A stretch of 62,243 bases of DNA from Candidatus Gastranaerophilales bacterium (GCA_944322935.1 CALUQO010000010.1:1-62243); one strand, 5' to 3'. Numbered from the stretch's first letter, positions 9,233-18,416 are shown. Translations and numbers: made by a program. The notes: generated by a model not told the origin, from the sequence alone.

Positions 9233-9286
9233 AAAAGCAAAAAGATGTTAAAAATCATTAAATGTCGTTACTTTTGCTTTACAAAA

Positions 9287-9314
9287 TTGCATATTTATAT
9301 TGAAATAGTATAAT
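9287..9314 (+). promoter_or_regulatory. acpP promoter
   Basis: TTGCAT (9287-9292), a 16-base spacer and TATAAT (9309-9314) stand upstream of acpP. The ribosome binding site AGAGGA follows at 9348-9353, nine bases before the ATG. Confidence 0.6.
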
Positions 9315-9362
9315 AATATTAAATTATTTATACGTAGTTAATTAAAAAGAGGATGAAAAAAC

Positions 9363-9596
9363 ATGAGTACAGTTCTTGAGAGAGTAAAAAAAGTTGTAGT
9401 TGAACAGTTAAGCGTAGACGAAAATTTAGTTACTCCTGAAGCTAGCTTTACAGCAGATTTGGGTGCTGATTCATTAGATACAGTTGAATTGGTTATGGCT
9501 TTTGAAGAAGAATTCGGCTGTGAAATTCCGGATGAAGAAGCTGAAAAAATCGCTACAGTTCAAGACGCAGTAAACTATATTGAATCTCATTCATAG
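9363..9596 (+). CDS. acpP: Acyl carrier protein
   Basis: The acyl carrier of type II fatty acid synthesis, 77 residues, highly acidic. Ser37 in the motif [18 protein letters not shown] receives the 4'-phosphopantetheine arm. The four-helix outline and length are standard. It is followed by fabF 101 bases downstream, the usual acpP-fabF arrangement. A strong hairpin lies between the two. Confidence 0.97.
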   Translation: MSTVLERVKKVVVEQLSVDENLVTPEASFTADLGADSLDTVELVMAFEEEFGCEIPDEEAEKIATVQDAVNYIESHS

Positions 9597-9615
9597 TTTA
9601 TGGCAAACAGATTTT

Positions 9616-9644
9616 GTGGGGAGCATATTTAACATACTCCCCAC
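9616..9644 (+). terminator. Hairpin between acpP and fabF, possible partial terminator
   Basis: GTGGGGAG and CTCCCCAC form a perfect 8-bp stem around a 13-base loop, followed by a weak TATTTT tract. The poor U-run suggests partial termination or an mRNA-stabilising 3' end that keeps acpP message above fabF message. Confidence 0.5.
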
Positions 9645-9697
9645 TATTTTACCGCTAAGTTCACGGTAATCATTCTCAGAGAAGTAAAGGTTAGAAA

Positions 9698-10954
9698 ATG
9701 AATAAAAGAAGAGTTGTTGTTACAGGTTTAGGGATTGTTTCACCTTTTGGTGTGGGTGTTGATAAGTTTTGGAACAGTCTTTTAGAAGGTAAAAGCGGCA
9801 TTTCTACAATAGAAAATATACCGCTTGACGGTCATACGGTACATATTGCGGGTGAAGTTAAGAACTTTAAACCTGAAGAATATCTTGACCCTAAAGAAGC
9901 AAGAAGAATGGACAGATATACACAGTTTGCAATGGTTGCAGCTGATGAAGCAATCAAGGATTCCGGTATTGTTGCCGGTGAAAATGTAGATCCCTACAGA
10001 TACGGTGTAATCGTCGGTTCTGCAGCGGGCGGGTTCGATACCTTTGAAAAACAACACGATATAATCACTGCCAAAGGCCCTACAAAATGTTCACCGTTCA
10101 CAGTGCCTATGATTATTGCTGATATGGGCGCAGGCAGAATTTCTATTAAACACGGTGCAAAAGGCGTTAACAAAGCGGTTGTTACAGCTTGTGCAACCTC
10201 GGCCCACTCTGTTGGCGATGCTTTCCGCTCTATTCAGTGGGATGACGCAGATGTTGTTGTAGCAGGCGGTGCCGAAGCCGTTATTACAAAACTCGGTATA
10301 GGCGCATTCACCAGTGCAAGAACTCTGTCAAAACACAACGATGAACCTCAAAAAGCTTCAAGACCTTACGACAGAGATCGTGACGGTTTTATCATGTCAG
10401 AAGGGGCTGCTGTTCTTATTCTTGAAGAACTTGAACATGCTAAAAAACGCGGTGCTAAAATTTACGCTGAAATCGTAGGTTACGGCCAAACAGCTGATGC
10501 TTATGATATTGTTGCTCCTGCTTCAGACGGAGCCGGTGCTGCTATGGCGATGAAACTTGCTATTAAAGATGCAGGTGTTAAGCCGGAAGAAGTGAACTAT
10601 GTTAACGCTCACGGCACAAGCACAGGATTGGGCGATATAGCAGAATCTCAGGCTATTGCAAGAGTATTCGGCGACCGTAAAACTAACCCTGATTTGAAAG
10701 TAAGCTCTACAAAATCAATGCACGGTCACATGCTCGGTGCAACAGGAGCTGCTGAATCGATTGTTTGTATAGAAGCTATCAACCACGGAATTGTTCCGCC
10801 TACTATCAACCTCGATAATCAGGATGAAGCAGTTGCTGATTTGAATTATGTTCCGCATAAACCACAAAAAGCAGAAGTAAAATACGCATTGACCAACTCT
10901 TTCGGCTTTGGCGGACACAATGCTTCCTTGTTGTTTAAAAAATACGAAGCATAA
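9698..10954 (+). CDS. fabF: 3-oxoacyl-ACP synthase II
   Basis: Condensing enzyme that elongates acyl-ACP with malonyl-ACP, 418 residues, the normal KAS II length. The nucleophile Cys165 lies in VVTACATSAHS. The two catalytic His residues lie in NAHGTSTGLGD and in GHMLGATGA, and the glycine-rich FGFGGHNASLLF is at the C-terminus. AAAGG stands eight bases before the ATG. It is transcribed after acpP and closed by a strong terminator. Confidence 0.97.
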   Translation: MNKRRVVVTGLGIVSPFGVGVDKFWNSLLEGKSGISTIENIPLDGHTVHIAGEVKNFKPEEYLDPKEARRMDRYTQFAMVAADEAIKDSGIVAGENVDPYRYGVIVGSAAGGFDTFEKQHDIITAKGPTKCSPFTVPMIIADMGAGRISIKHGAKGVNKAVVTACATSAHSVGDAFRSIQWDDADVVVAGGAEAVITKLGIGAFTSARTLSKHNDEPQKASRPYDRDRDGFIMSEGAAVLILEELEHAKKRGAKIYAEIVGYGQTADAYDIVAPASDGAGAAMAMKLAIKDAGVKPEEVNYVNAHGTSTGLGDIAESQAIARVFGDRKTNPDLKVSSTKSMHGHMLGATGAAESIVCIEAINHGIVPPTINLDNQDEAVADLNYVPHKPQKAEVKYALTNSFGFGGHNASLLFKKYEA

Positions 10955-10982
10955 TTAAAATCAAATAAAAAATATTTAATAT

Positions 10983-11014
10983 AAAAGCCCTCTAACCACT
11001 TGAGGGCTTTTGTT
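10983..11014 (+). terminator. fabF terminator
   Basis: A perfect 10-bp stem AAAAGCCCTC / GAGGGCTTTT with a TAACCACTT loop, followed by TGTTTT. Confidence 0.85.
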
Positions 11015-11047
11015 TTGCTTGTTTTATTCCGCTAAATTTCCAGGATT

Positions 11048-12142
11048 TTAGAAGGGTAGTGTTACAACAAATTGACTTCCTGTTATATCTGAGCTTTGGA
11101 CATTGATTGTTCCGTTATGTGCTTCTAAAATTTTTCTGCTGATAAAAAGTCCGAGTCCGGAACTCACTTTTTTAAATCTTTTGTTGTATGCATTTGGTAT
11201 ATTAAACAGAGTTTCCGCTTTTTCCCGCGAAATACCTTTGCCCTTATCTTTTACGGTAATAGTTATTTTTTCCGTATTCTGTTGTATTGTCATATAAATT
11301 ATTGAATACGGGGGCGAGTATTCCGATGCATTTGTTAAGAGATTTTTTATTACAAGCTTTATTGTCTCTTCATCATAAACAAATATTTCATCAGTGGTTA
11401 GCAATTCTATTTTTATCGTTTGATTTGCTGTTTCAAACATATATTTCATATCATCAATACACGATTCTATTGTTCTTTTCAAAGAATTGGGCTGTTTTTT
11501 TAATACAAGTCCGGATGTTTCCAATTTTAGCTTTGTAAGAACATTGTCAGTCATTCTTACCATATACCTTGATGAATTTAAAATCTCTTTTAACATTTGT
11601 CTTTGTTCTGTATTAAGCCCCCCTAACGCTCCAGTACACAAAAGTTCCAGAGCATTTTCTTCGGCACGTGCAGGAGTCTTCAGATCATGCATAAGCGTAT
11701 CAATAAAATATTCTTTTTCCCTCACACGAACAATTTCTTCAGTATAGTCATTGAGCACTATTAGATACCCAATCACATTATTGTTTTCATATCTTCTTGC
11801 TACTTTGGCTTTTATATATTTTCCCTCCGGCAGTACAAGCCTTAATGCGGTCTTGCGGGTTTTGCTTTTTGAATATTTTTCTATAAATATTTTTTCTTCG
11901 TACAGTCCCCTTTTATCAAGCAGTGTCATAAAATTTTTTACATTATCGGATTTTTGAGCGAATACCTTAAAATTCCTCGCAAGTATATTGAATGCATTGT
12001 CAGTAATTATAATTTCATCACTGGAAAAATCAAACAAGTCGGTAATAAAATCAGCGTCAAACATTGCTTTTACAGACTGCTGTTTCAATTTTACGGATTC
12101 TTGTAATTTTGCGGTTGATAGGCTTGTTTTAGTCTTTTCCAT
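11048..12142 (-). CDS. Soluble PAS-type sensor histidine kinase
   Basis: A 364-residue cytoplasmic histidine kinase with no membrane segment. A PAS-like sensor region covers about residues 35-140 (SSDEIIITDNAFNILARNFKVF). The H-box LMHDLKTPARAEENALELL holds the phospho-accepting His near residue 152. The ATP-binding domain has the N-box NLLTNASEYSPP, a G1-like DKGKGI and GLGLFISRKI. No response regulator lies next to it, so it is an orphan kinase and its partner must be elsewhere. Confidence 0.9.
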   Translation of the reverse strand: MEKTKTSLSTAKLQESVKLKQQSVKAMFDADFITDLFDFSSDEIIITDNAFNILARNFKVFAQKSDNVKNFMTLLDKRGLYEEKIFIEKYSKSKTRKTALRLVLPEGKYIKAKVARRYENNNVIGYLIVLNDYTEEIVRVREKEYFIDTLMHDLKTPARAEENALELLCTGALGGLNTEQRQMLKEILNSSRYMVRMTDNVLTKLKLETSGLVLKKQPNSLKRTIESCIDDMKYMFETANQTIKIELLTTDEIFVYDEETIKLVIKNLLTNASEYSPPYSIIYMTIQQNTEKITITVKDKGKGISREKAETLFNIPNAYNKRFKKVSSGLGLFISRKILEAHNGTINVQSSDITGSQFVVTLPF

Positions 12143-12352
12143 TCGTACTTCACCATTTAAAATATCTTATTAAAACCTGTTGTTTGCGTGTATATATGTC
12201 CAAAATTGATTACTCTTCAATATAATTATTTCAGAAATACATAATACCTGCTAAGAACTCATATGTTTGTTCGGTTGGGTATAATCATTTCTTGCTCTGT
12301 ATGATTATATGAAATATAGGATTTTCATATTAAACTGTTTCTGTAAAAATAA

Positions 12353-12373
12353 GAATTAGCCAACCGGCTATTC
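12353..12373 (-). terminator. Terminator overlapping the permease stop codon
   Basis: On the minus strand GAATAGCC and GGCTAATTC pair around GGTT, then TTATTTTT follows. The permease stop codon (12368-12370) lies inside the stem. Confidence 0.65.
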
Positions 12374-13192
12374 TTTTATCCCCCCGGCAAGCATATCATT
12401 AATAAAATATTTTTTCCCAAACAAATAAACAACTATAACCGGCAACGCACATATCACAGAACAGGCTGTTAAATCCCCCCACATAACAGTTTCCCTGAAA
12501 CTTCCCTTAAATTGAGCAAGCGCAACAGGTAAAGTTGTTATGTCTGTTGAATTTGTTATTATTAACGGCCACATAAAACTGTTCCATGTTGTTATAAAAG
12601 TAAATATGGCAAGTGTAACTATAGCTGGCAGAGCAAGAGGAAGTGCAATAGTAAAAAATATTTTAAAAACATTGCAACCGTCTATTTTTGCAGCTTCTTC
12701 AATCTCCGGTGATAACCCTTTAAACCACTGCCGCATAAAAAAAACACCTAATCCGCCGAATATTCCGGGGATAATAAGCGCCTGATATGTATCTATCCAG
12801 TGGAGTTCTCTCATAAGAAAAAACAAAGGTATAATATTGACCTGCGGCGGAATCATCATAGTAACAAGGAATATAAAAAATACAAAATCTTTATATTTGA
12901 ATCTGCTTCTTGCAAAAGCATAACCTGCCATTGCAGAAAACAATACCTGAAAAATGGTTGTTGCAAGTGCGACAAACAGGCTGTTTACAAAAAATTGGAA
13001 AAGCGGAAGCCTTGTAAAAACATTTTTGTAATTATCTATTATAAACGGCTCGGGAACAAAAGACGGCGGATATGAAAAAATTTGTGACTCTTTCATAAAA
13101 GAAACAGCAACAAGCCATAAAAAAGGCAGCAGCATTGATATTGCTCCGATTATAAGTATCAAATACCCCGTGAATATAGCAGATTTTTTCAT
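12368..13192 (-). CDS. Sugar ABC transporter permease, MalG type (orphan)
   Basis: Inner-membrane permease of the carbohydrate ABC (CUT1) class, 274 residues with six predicted helices. The EAA loop that docks on the ATPase is clear in EEAAKIDGCNVFKIFFTIALP. The N-terminus SMLLPFLWLVAVSFMKES and the C-terminus FINDMLAGGIKE are typical of the MalG/UgpE side. A MalF-type partner permease, binding protein and ATPase would normally be adjacent and none is seen. Upstream is 415 bp of repeat-bearing non-coding DNA, so the operon may have been broken. Confidence 0.9.
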   Translation of the reverse strand: MKKSAIFTGYLILIIGAISMLLPFLWLVAVSFMKESQIFSYPPSFVPEPFIIDNYKNVFTRLPLFQFFVNSLFVALATTIFQVLFSAMAGYAFARSRFKYKDFVFFIFLVTMMIPPQVNIIPLFFLMRELHWIDTYQALIIPGIFGGLGVFFMRQWFKGLSPEIEEAAKIDGCNVFKIFFTIALPLALPAIVTLAIFTFITTWNSFMWPLIITNSTDITTLPVALAQFKGSFRETVMWGDLTACSVICALPVIVVYLFGKKYFINDMLAGGIKE

Positions 13193-13607
13193 ATGTAAAT
13201 TTTAGACAAAAATCATGTATATGACAAACTACTGATTATCAATTTTTTATAGTCAGCAGATTCTTTCTTCTATGCCGTCTTAAGACACAAAACTTATGCT
13301 GGTAAAGGATTCAGGTTACAAAGCAGGCTATGACACCGTATATTACAAAATACACTGCTGAATAATTACGTTTTTTGCGGGAACAGTTCATCCGCATTCA
13401 CAAAACTACGGCTCGGCTCTGCCTGAGTCTTGTTTGTCGTAGCATTCCCCACCTTTTCTCGGATTTTCCGCCGAATTGTCTTTATGGCAAAAAACTAGCG
13501 GACATTATTTTTAACTATTTGTATGTAAACAAATGTTAAATTAGAGATTATTATTATTAATTTTGCACATTCAGCAGCATTAAAATTGTGACAAAGGAGG
13601 TTTTTTA
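13193..13607. other. Non-coding gap with one copy of the dispersed hairpin repeat
   Basis: No supportable gene. It contains the third copy of a 37-base repeat core (13406-13442) and short open frames without ribosome binding sites. The leader of the next gene supplies AAAGGAGG just before 13608. Confidence 0.5.
13406..13442 (-). repeat. Dispersed hairpin-repeat core, copy 3
   Basis: A 37-base segment that starts CTACGGCTCGGCT and ends TTGTTTGTCGTAG on the plus strand. It matches the cores at 17517-17553 and 17812-17848 with three or four differences. CTACG and CGTAG close a hairpin in all three. Confidence 0.7.
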
Positions 13608-14639
13608 ATGACTGCAGTTTCTTCAATTTCAATAAACTGTGTTAACTATCAGCAAAACGCTTCACAAAAAAATAAAAACGTAAAAAATGCCTCAGTAGCG
13701 CGTAATCACGATTGCGCAAAACAGCCGCAAATGAATTTGCAGCAGTCAAGAGCTTATGCCGCCCAGCATGTAAGTTTTAAGGGAATCCCCGAAAACAAAC
13801 CGCCTCATTTAACGGAAGATGATATAAATATTGCCGTTACCTGCTGCGGACACGGCAATATTAAAGGCAACAAAAGAGAGGTTTTCGACTTTCGTGCGTC
13901 CATGAACCATACTTACGGGTTTTACTGGTATAAAAATTTTAAAAACCCGCACATAATTCACAACGGCAATGTTGACGAAAAACGAAACGGAGAAACCACC
14001 GCCCTTGTCATTCCTTTGCATCCAAACTCTGACGGCATCCGGGGCAACGACAACATGACCCTGCTTTTAAACGGAAATATCTCCAAAGACATTTTAAACG
14101 AGCTTGTGTTGTATATGGCAAAAGCCGGTATTTTAAACAAAGAACCTCTGTATAACGTAAGGTATTATGTCAACTCCACAAATCCCCGTGATTTTATGTC
14201 CAACCCTAAGATAAAAACAATTATCGCAAACTTTTTCCGCAGTAAAGAAATCGAATATGCGAAAAAAATCACAGCCGAGAGTGAAGCAAACAAAAAGCTT
14301 CAGCCATCTGACATAAACATAGTCAACATAGACCGCAGAGTTGACCAAAATAACACCAGAGAGGTAAAAGATTATCTTCGGGAATTTCTTAAAAACGACA
14401 AAAAAATGACGGTTGTGTATGACAAATACACGAACTCTGATAATATCCCAAAGGATATGACAGCAATTTTAATCCCCTCTAAAAAAAGCCAATGGGATTG
14501 CATAACAGTAACTATTGACAAAAAAATACCGCAAGACGAATGTAAAAACCTCATAAACCACCTTGTACGCATAAAATCCGCCAATGTGGAAAATGAAAAT
14601 TTCAGAAACGCAATCGTTGATTATTTAAATAACCTGTAG
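13608..14639 (+). CDS. Hypothetical protein with N-terminal SFKG motif
   Basis: A 343-residue, basic, soluble protein of unknown function with an excellent AAAGGAGG ribosome binding site. The first 55 residues are Gln/Asn-rich and probably disordered. They end in HVSFKGIPENKPP, a short motif that recurs in other unassigned proteins of this window. The rest looks like a two-part repeat: the stretches NGETTALVIPLHP and PKDMTAILIPSKKS each precede a hydrophobic-beta/helix segment (DILNELVLYMAKAG; ECKNLINHLVRIKS). An internal duplication of about 130 residues is likely. Two Cys (TCCGHG) lie near residue 78. Confidence 0.8.
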   Translation: MTAVSSISINCVNYQQNASQKNKNVKNASVARNHDCAKQPQMNLQQSRAYAAQHVSFKGIPENKPPHLTEDDINIAVTCCGHGNIKGNKREVFDFRASMNHTYGFYWYKNFKNPHIIHNGNVDEKRNGETTALVIPLHPNSDGIRGNDNMTLLLNGNISKDILNELVLYMAKAGILNKEPLYNVRYYVNSTNPRDFMSNPKIKTIIANFFRSKEIEYAKKITAESEANKKLQPSDINIVNIDRRVDQNNTREVKDYLREFLKNDKKMTVVYDKYTNSDNIPKDMTAILIPSKKSQWDCITVTIDKKIPQDECKNLINHLVRIKSANVENENFRNAIVDYLNNL

Positions 14640-14783
14640 TTATATAGCGTGAGGCTGCGAGTAGGGTAAACTTCAGCCTACCGTAACTTTCATCCCAGTG
14701 TGTATGCCTAACCTACAAACCCTACAAGCTACAAGCTGCGTTGTACCGGTTGAATTCTCATTTAGTTTTCCTTGTTAATTATA

Positions 14784-15190
14784 TTATTTTACAAATAAAT
14801 CCTTTGCTGTTTTATCAGTCCAAAATGTTTTAGATTCATTTCCAACTAAAAATTCAAACATTTTACCAAAAGCATTTGGAATAATACCGCCACGTTCTAT
14901 AGTAGGAAATGACTTAATTTGCATAGAGTCAGGATTGAAAACATCCATCACTTTATCAGAATAATTAGCATCTCTTAAAGTAATTTCCAAAACAGCATCC
15001 TTATATAAATCTTTAAATTTTTGTATATTTTCTCTCAAATTCCCTGAATTGTTTTCACTCAGCCGTGAATAATCTTTATCGAAGCTTCTTGTCAATTCGC
15101 CTGCAAATATATTTCTAAGTTCCGGTGAATTAAATTTAATTTTGCTCCAAAAGCCTGTCTGTTTCTATGTATACTGGTATTTATTTGCAT
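14784..15190 (-). pseudogene. Frameshifted hypothetical gene with AFGAKL motif
   Basis: A perfect AAGGAG six bases before ATG 15190 opens a frame reading MQINTSIHRNRQAFGAKLN that stops after 33 codons. A second frame on the same strand continues the reading: FNSPELRNIFAGELTRSF and on to WTDKTAKDLFVK at 14784. The switch is a -1 shift in an A/T-rich run near 15128-15144. Joined, the product would be about 137 residues. The AFGAKL element resembles the SFKG motif of neighbouring hypotheticals. It may be a true pseudogene or a one-base sequencing error. The run is not a canonical slippery heptamer. Confidence 0.6.
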
Positions 15191-15302
15191 TATTTTCTCC
15201 TTTACAGGTTTGTATAAAACACGTAAATATAAAAATTTGCTAGAATAGTAGGGTCAACCCCGACGAACACTTTTTCATTGTTTCAAATCATGTTATACTC
15301 AA

Positions 15303-15505
15303 TATCAGATTACTAAAATCAACGGACAACCTTGCTTAAAGCACAAACTCAGATATTTCTTAAGTCTTGTGGATGAGAAAAAGTGCAGGACAATCTGCTT
15401 GCTAAGTTTTAAAAACTGAGGTCGTGTAAGTCTCTGTCCCTTTTTTAGGTTAAAAAACTATAAATCAATAAGCAAGGTTGGGCATACTTCAAGTGTACCC
15501 AACCG
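15303..15505 (+). ncRNA. Candidate structured RNA element with alternative stems
   Basis: A 12-bp perfect inverted repeat (CAACCTTGCTTA at 15328-15339; TAAGCAAGGTTG at 15469-15480) closes a region holding a further stem. In that stem GCACAAACTCAG pairs imperfectly with CTGAGGTCGTGT. The 3' arm overlaps a second hairpin at 15476-15504 (GGTTGGG / CCCAACC plus inner pairs), so the two cannot form together. TTATACT at 15293-15299 could be the -10 box. No coding frame is supported. It may be a stand-alone RNA or a 5' element of the 15598 gene, though that gene has its own promoter. Confidence 0.5.
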
Positions 15506-15544
15506 ACAGACTAAGGATTTCTTCAAAATTTTCAGAAAATGAAC

Positions 15545-15572
15545 TTGAATAATCCTTAAAATTTGCTATCAT
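15545..15572 (+). promoter_or_regulatory. Promoter of the 15598 membrane protein gene
   Basis: TTGAAT (15545-15550), a 16-base spacer and TATCAT (15567-15572), then an AAGGA ribosome binding site ahead of the ATG. Confidence 0.5.
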
Positions 15573-15597
15573 AAAAGGCAAAAAGGATAAAATTAGC

Positions 15598-17229
15598 ATG
15601 AATAAAGAAGATAGTAATGAACAAGTTTCACAGAATCCCATAAACCGTATTAATTATCATAAACATATTATTTATTCGGCAATTCTTTGTAATATTTTAA
15701 TTGTACTAACAATTGTTGCATACTTTGCCGGTTTCAAACATCAATGGTTCATTGCTTTAACTTTAATACTGCCTGTACTTTTATATAGTTTAAAAACCAA
15801 AGGGTATTGTAAAATTAAATACTGTATTCTTTACAGTATATATACAGTTTTTCCAATTTATTTAATTGCGGGTTTTCTGTTTTTGCTATCACTATTAATA
15901 AATCCCTTAGGTGTAATGATTATCGGAGAACTGTTAAAATATGCTTTTCTGGGATGGATAAGTATTTTTATATCTTTTATGATTTTAAATTTTTGTTTTA
16001 TCAAGCTACATAAATTACTTAGTAAAACCCATTTTTATGAAAGTTTATCACTAAAGCTTTTCGGTTTAATTCACAAAAATCCGTTTGTATACATATTAGT
16101 GAGCATCATAACGGTTGCAGCACTTAGTATTTTTACATTTATAAATGTAATTTCAGCAAATAACCGATTCTTAAATTTAGGTATTTCAGAATTAATGAAA
16201 AAAGATTCATACTATTCAAAGGCAATAATTTACGACAAAAACAAACTTTTGATTGTATACTATGACAAATACGAAGTTTTTGATTTAGATAAAAGAGAAA
16301 AAATAAAATATGGGACAATAGACGGACTAAAAGTTAATTATAGGGTTATGAACGGGTTTAGTTTAAATCTGCTAAATAATGAATCCGTTTTAATTACGGG
16401 ATATAATGTAGAACGTAATAAAAATATGGAAAAGCAGAGAGTACTTGATTTTGGTATATTAAATTTAAAAGATTTTTCATACAAACCGCTTGGAGAATTT
16501 GTATTAGAACGAAGCTTTCCTGAAAATGTGTTTTCTTATGACAATAGGAACTCTCTTATCATCACAGACTTTGCAAAGGCATATATCTTTGATACATCAA
16601 CAATGAATTCGTTTCCGCTGGAAAAAGAATTTAACTATTTATCTGACAATAATAAACTTATCCCATTCAAAGATAATAAATATCTGCTTGTATCTAATGC
16701 CGTTGTTTATCCTGATTCCACAAACAAAAGTATAGACTATGATCCATTGATACAAGTGTTTGACCCACATAAGAAATCTCTTAAAACTATATATTACCCA
16801 AAAAGTCAATATTCTGATACTTATCGTTATATGAATACATTTTTACTCAACAATGACAAACTCTTGATTATTTATATTCCGAGAGATGGGAAAGAAAGCT
16901 TCAAGCTAAGGCTCGATACAATTGATTTGGAAAAAGGAGAAAAAATTTCAGAAAGAGTTATTAGTGCTCCCGAACCTGAATTTTCTATTGAATATGCAGT
17001 TCTGCAATATCCGGAAACACTATTGTTGTTTGGCTCTGAATCCCGGTTTAGACATGGTGTTTATATATATAATTTGAAAGAAAATTCATTTAACAAAACA
17101 ATGTATAAGGCCAATTTGTGCCCTGACAATTCTGACAAAATTTTTGTATTAGATAATGGTGATGTTGTTATATATGGAAATATTTATTCAGAAGGTAAGA
17201 TTTTCTTATTTAAAAATAAACAAAATTAA
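15598..17229 (+). CDS. Membrane protein with C-terminal beta-propeller-like domain
   Basis: A 543-residue protein that I do not recognise. Residues 1-20 are polar, and five or six membrane helices follow up to about residue 195. The last is SIITVAALSIFTFINVISA. The remaining 350 residues form repeated short beta segments of the type KLLIVYYDKYEVFDLDKRE, LIITDFAKAYIFDTS and PLIQVFDPHKKSLKT, as in WD/Kelch-like propellers. The propeller would face the periplasm or cytoplasm depending on helix number. A/T-rich codon use is stronger than in neighbouring housekeeping genes, which may indicate transfer. Confidence 0.8.
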   Translation: MNKEDSNEQVSQNPINRINYHKHIIYSAILCNILIVLTIVAYFAGFKHQWFIALTLILPVLLYSLKTKGYCKIKYCILYSIYTVFPIYLIAGFLFLLSLLINPLGVMIIGELLKYAFLGWISIFISFMILNFCFIKLHKLLSKTHFYESLSLKLFGLIHKNPFVYILVSIITVAALSIFTFINVISANNRFLNLGISELMKKDSYYSKAIIYDKNKLLIVYYDKYEVFDLDKREKIKYGTIDGLKVNYRVMNGFSLNLLNNESVLITGYNVERNKNMEKQRVLDFGILNLKDFSYKPLGEFVLERSFPENVFSYDNRNSLIITDFAKAYIFDTSTMNSFPLEKEFNYLSDNNKLIPFKDNKYLLVSNAVVYPDSTNKSIDYDPLIQVFDPHKKSLKTIYYPKSQYSDTYRYMNTFLLNNDKLLIIYIPRDGKESFKLRLDTIDLEKGEKISERVISAPEPEFSIEYAVLQYPETLLLFGSESRFRHGVYIYNLKENSFNKTMYKANLCPDNSDKIFVLDNGDVVIYGNIYSEGKIFLFKNKQN

Positions 17230-17458
17230 AAGTTTTCATCTCCTGCGCGAGGATTGTGTTGTATTCATTTTGTTTTGAATATTTATATAACGGCAGCAAT
17301 ATCCTGTAATCCTCACAATCTTCGTAAGCCCGAAGCCAACCGAAATTTATTATTGGGGCAGCAAATCGGACATTAAAATACAATGGTGCCATAAATCTTT
17401 CACTTACAAAAAACACCCGGCAAAAGCCGAATGTTTTTTTAATCCGGAGACGGAGGCA

Positions 17459-17663
17459 GCAACGCTCGATTTTTACCTCACTTCGTTCGAAAAATCGGCA
17501 CTCTGCATCCGTCAAACTACGGCTCGGCTTTGCCTGTGCCTTGTTTGTCGTAGAATTCTCACCCACTGACAAAGCTTCGCTTTGTGTGGGTTCTATCACC
17601 ATTCTTCATAAAAAAAGAGGTTTGGCAAAAGCCAACCTCTTTTTTATGGCGGAGAGGGTGGGA
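17459..17663 (-). repeat. Hairpin repeat unit, copy 1, ending in a tRNA-Ser fragment
   Basis: A unit of about 205 bp made of four hairpins: 17467-17497 (CGATTTTT/AAAAATCG), 17517-17553 (CTACG/CGTAG), 17561-17591 (ACCCAC plus ACAAAGC around a TTC loop) and the terminator-like 17611-17645. It ends with TGGCGGAGAGGGTGGGA (17647-17663), identical to the last 17 bases of the tRNA-Ser gene. Copy 2 lies 292-297 bp away at 17751-17960. Confidence 0.8.
17611..17645. terminator. Bidirectional terminator inside repeat copy 1
   Basis: AGAGGTTTGGC and GCCAACCTCT pair around AAAA with A and T runs on both sides. It duplicates the tRNA-Ser terminator. Confidence 0.7.
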
Positions 17664-17750
17664 CGTTTTGAGCCTTAGCTCGAAACATTACAAATTATCC
17701 CACGGTCTCCGTGGGTTCGAAAACGATTCGGGAAAAATGGTCGGGTGGCG

Positions 17751-18033
<283 letters not shown>

Positions 18034-18068
18034 TTGACTTTTATTTTATAACAAAAATTTTTAAATGC

Positions 18069-18416
18069 CTAAACTTTTTTCTTTTCCACTCCGGGAGCAT
18101 CTTTTATGATAAACGGTCGCACAAATGCATACGTTCCGTATAAAGATGTTGCCAGACCGGCTAATGACAATACTTTTGAAGTCTTAGAGAACTTTTGAGC
18201 AAGCAATCCGCCTGCTGTTAAAAGAGTGGTGCCTGTCATAATGCCTAAGTAGCCTTTAAATATGGTTCTCGGTACAACAATTGTGTCCGTCATATCAGCA
18301 GAATTTTTTGCAGCTGTATGGAACTTTTCCAGAAATGTTGCTTTACTCTTTGGTTGAGGAGTTTGTGCAGGTGCAACGCCCTGTTTAAAACTTGGGGTGA
18401 AGGTGTTAATTCTCAT
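18069..18416 (-). CDS. Small membrane protein with PSFKQG motif
   Basis: A 115-residue protein of unknown function. The N-terminus MRINTFTPSFKQGVAPAQTP carries an SFKG-like motif. Two hydrophobic helices follow: GYLGIMTGTTLLTAGGLLA and VLSLAGLATSLYGTYAFV. The tail is basic and ends EKKKV. An AGG-type ribosome binding site precedes the ATG. It stands between tRNA-Ser and the MCE protein gene on the same strand. Confidence 0.75.
   Translation of the reverse strand: MRINTFTPSFKQGVAPAQTPQPKSKATFLEKFHTAAKNSADMTDTIVVPRTIFKGYLGIMTGTTLLTAGGLLAQKFSKTSKVLSLAGLATSLYGTYAFVRPFIIKDAPGVEKKKV

Noticed and set aside
15303-15505. Retron-type msr/msd RNA, because of terminal complementary repeats
   Set aside because: No reverse transcriptase gene is adjacent. 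The next gene is a membrane protein with a propeller-like domain.
15303-15505. 6S RNA
   Set aside because: The size and closing stem would fit, but the fold is strongly asymmetric and lacks a clear central bubble. I leave it as unassigned.
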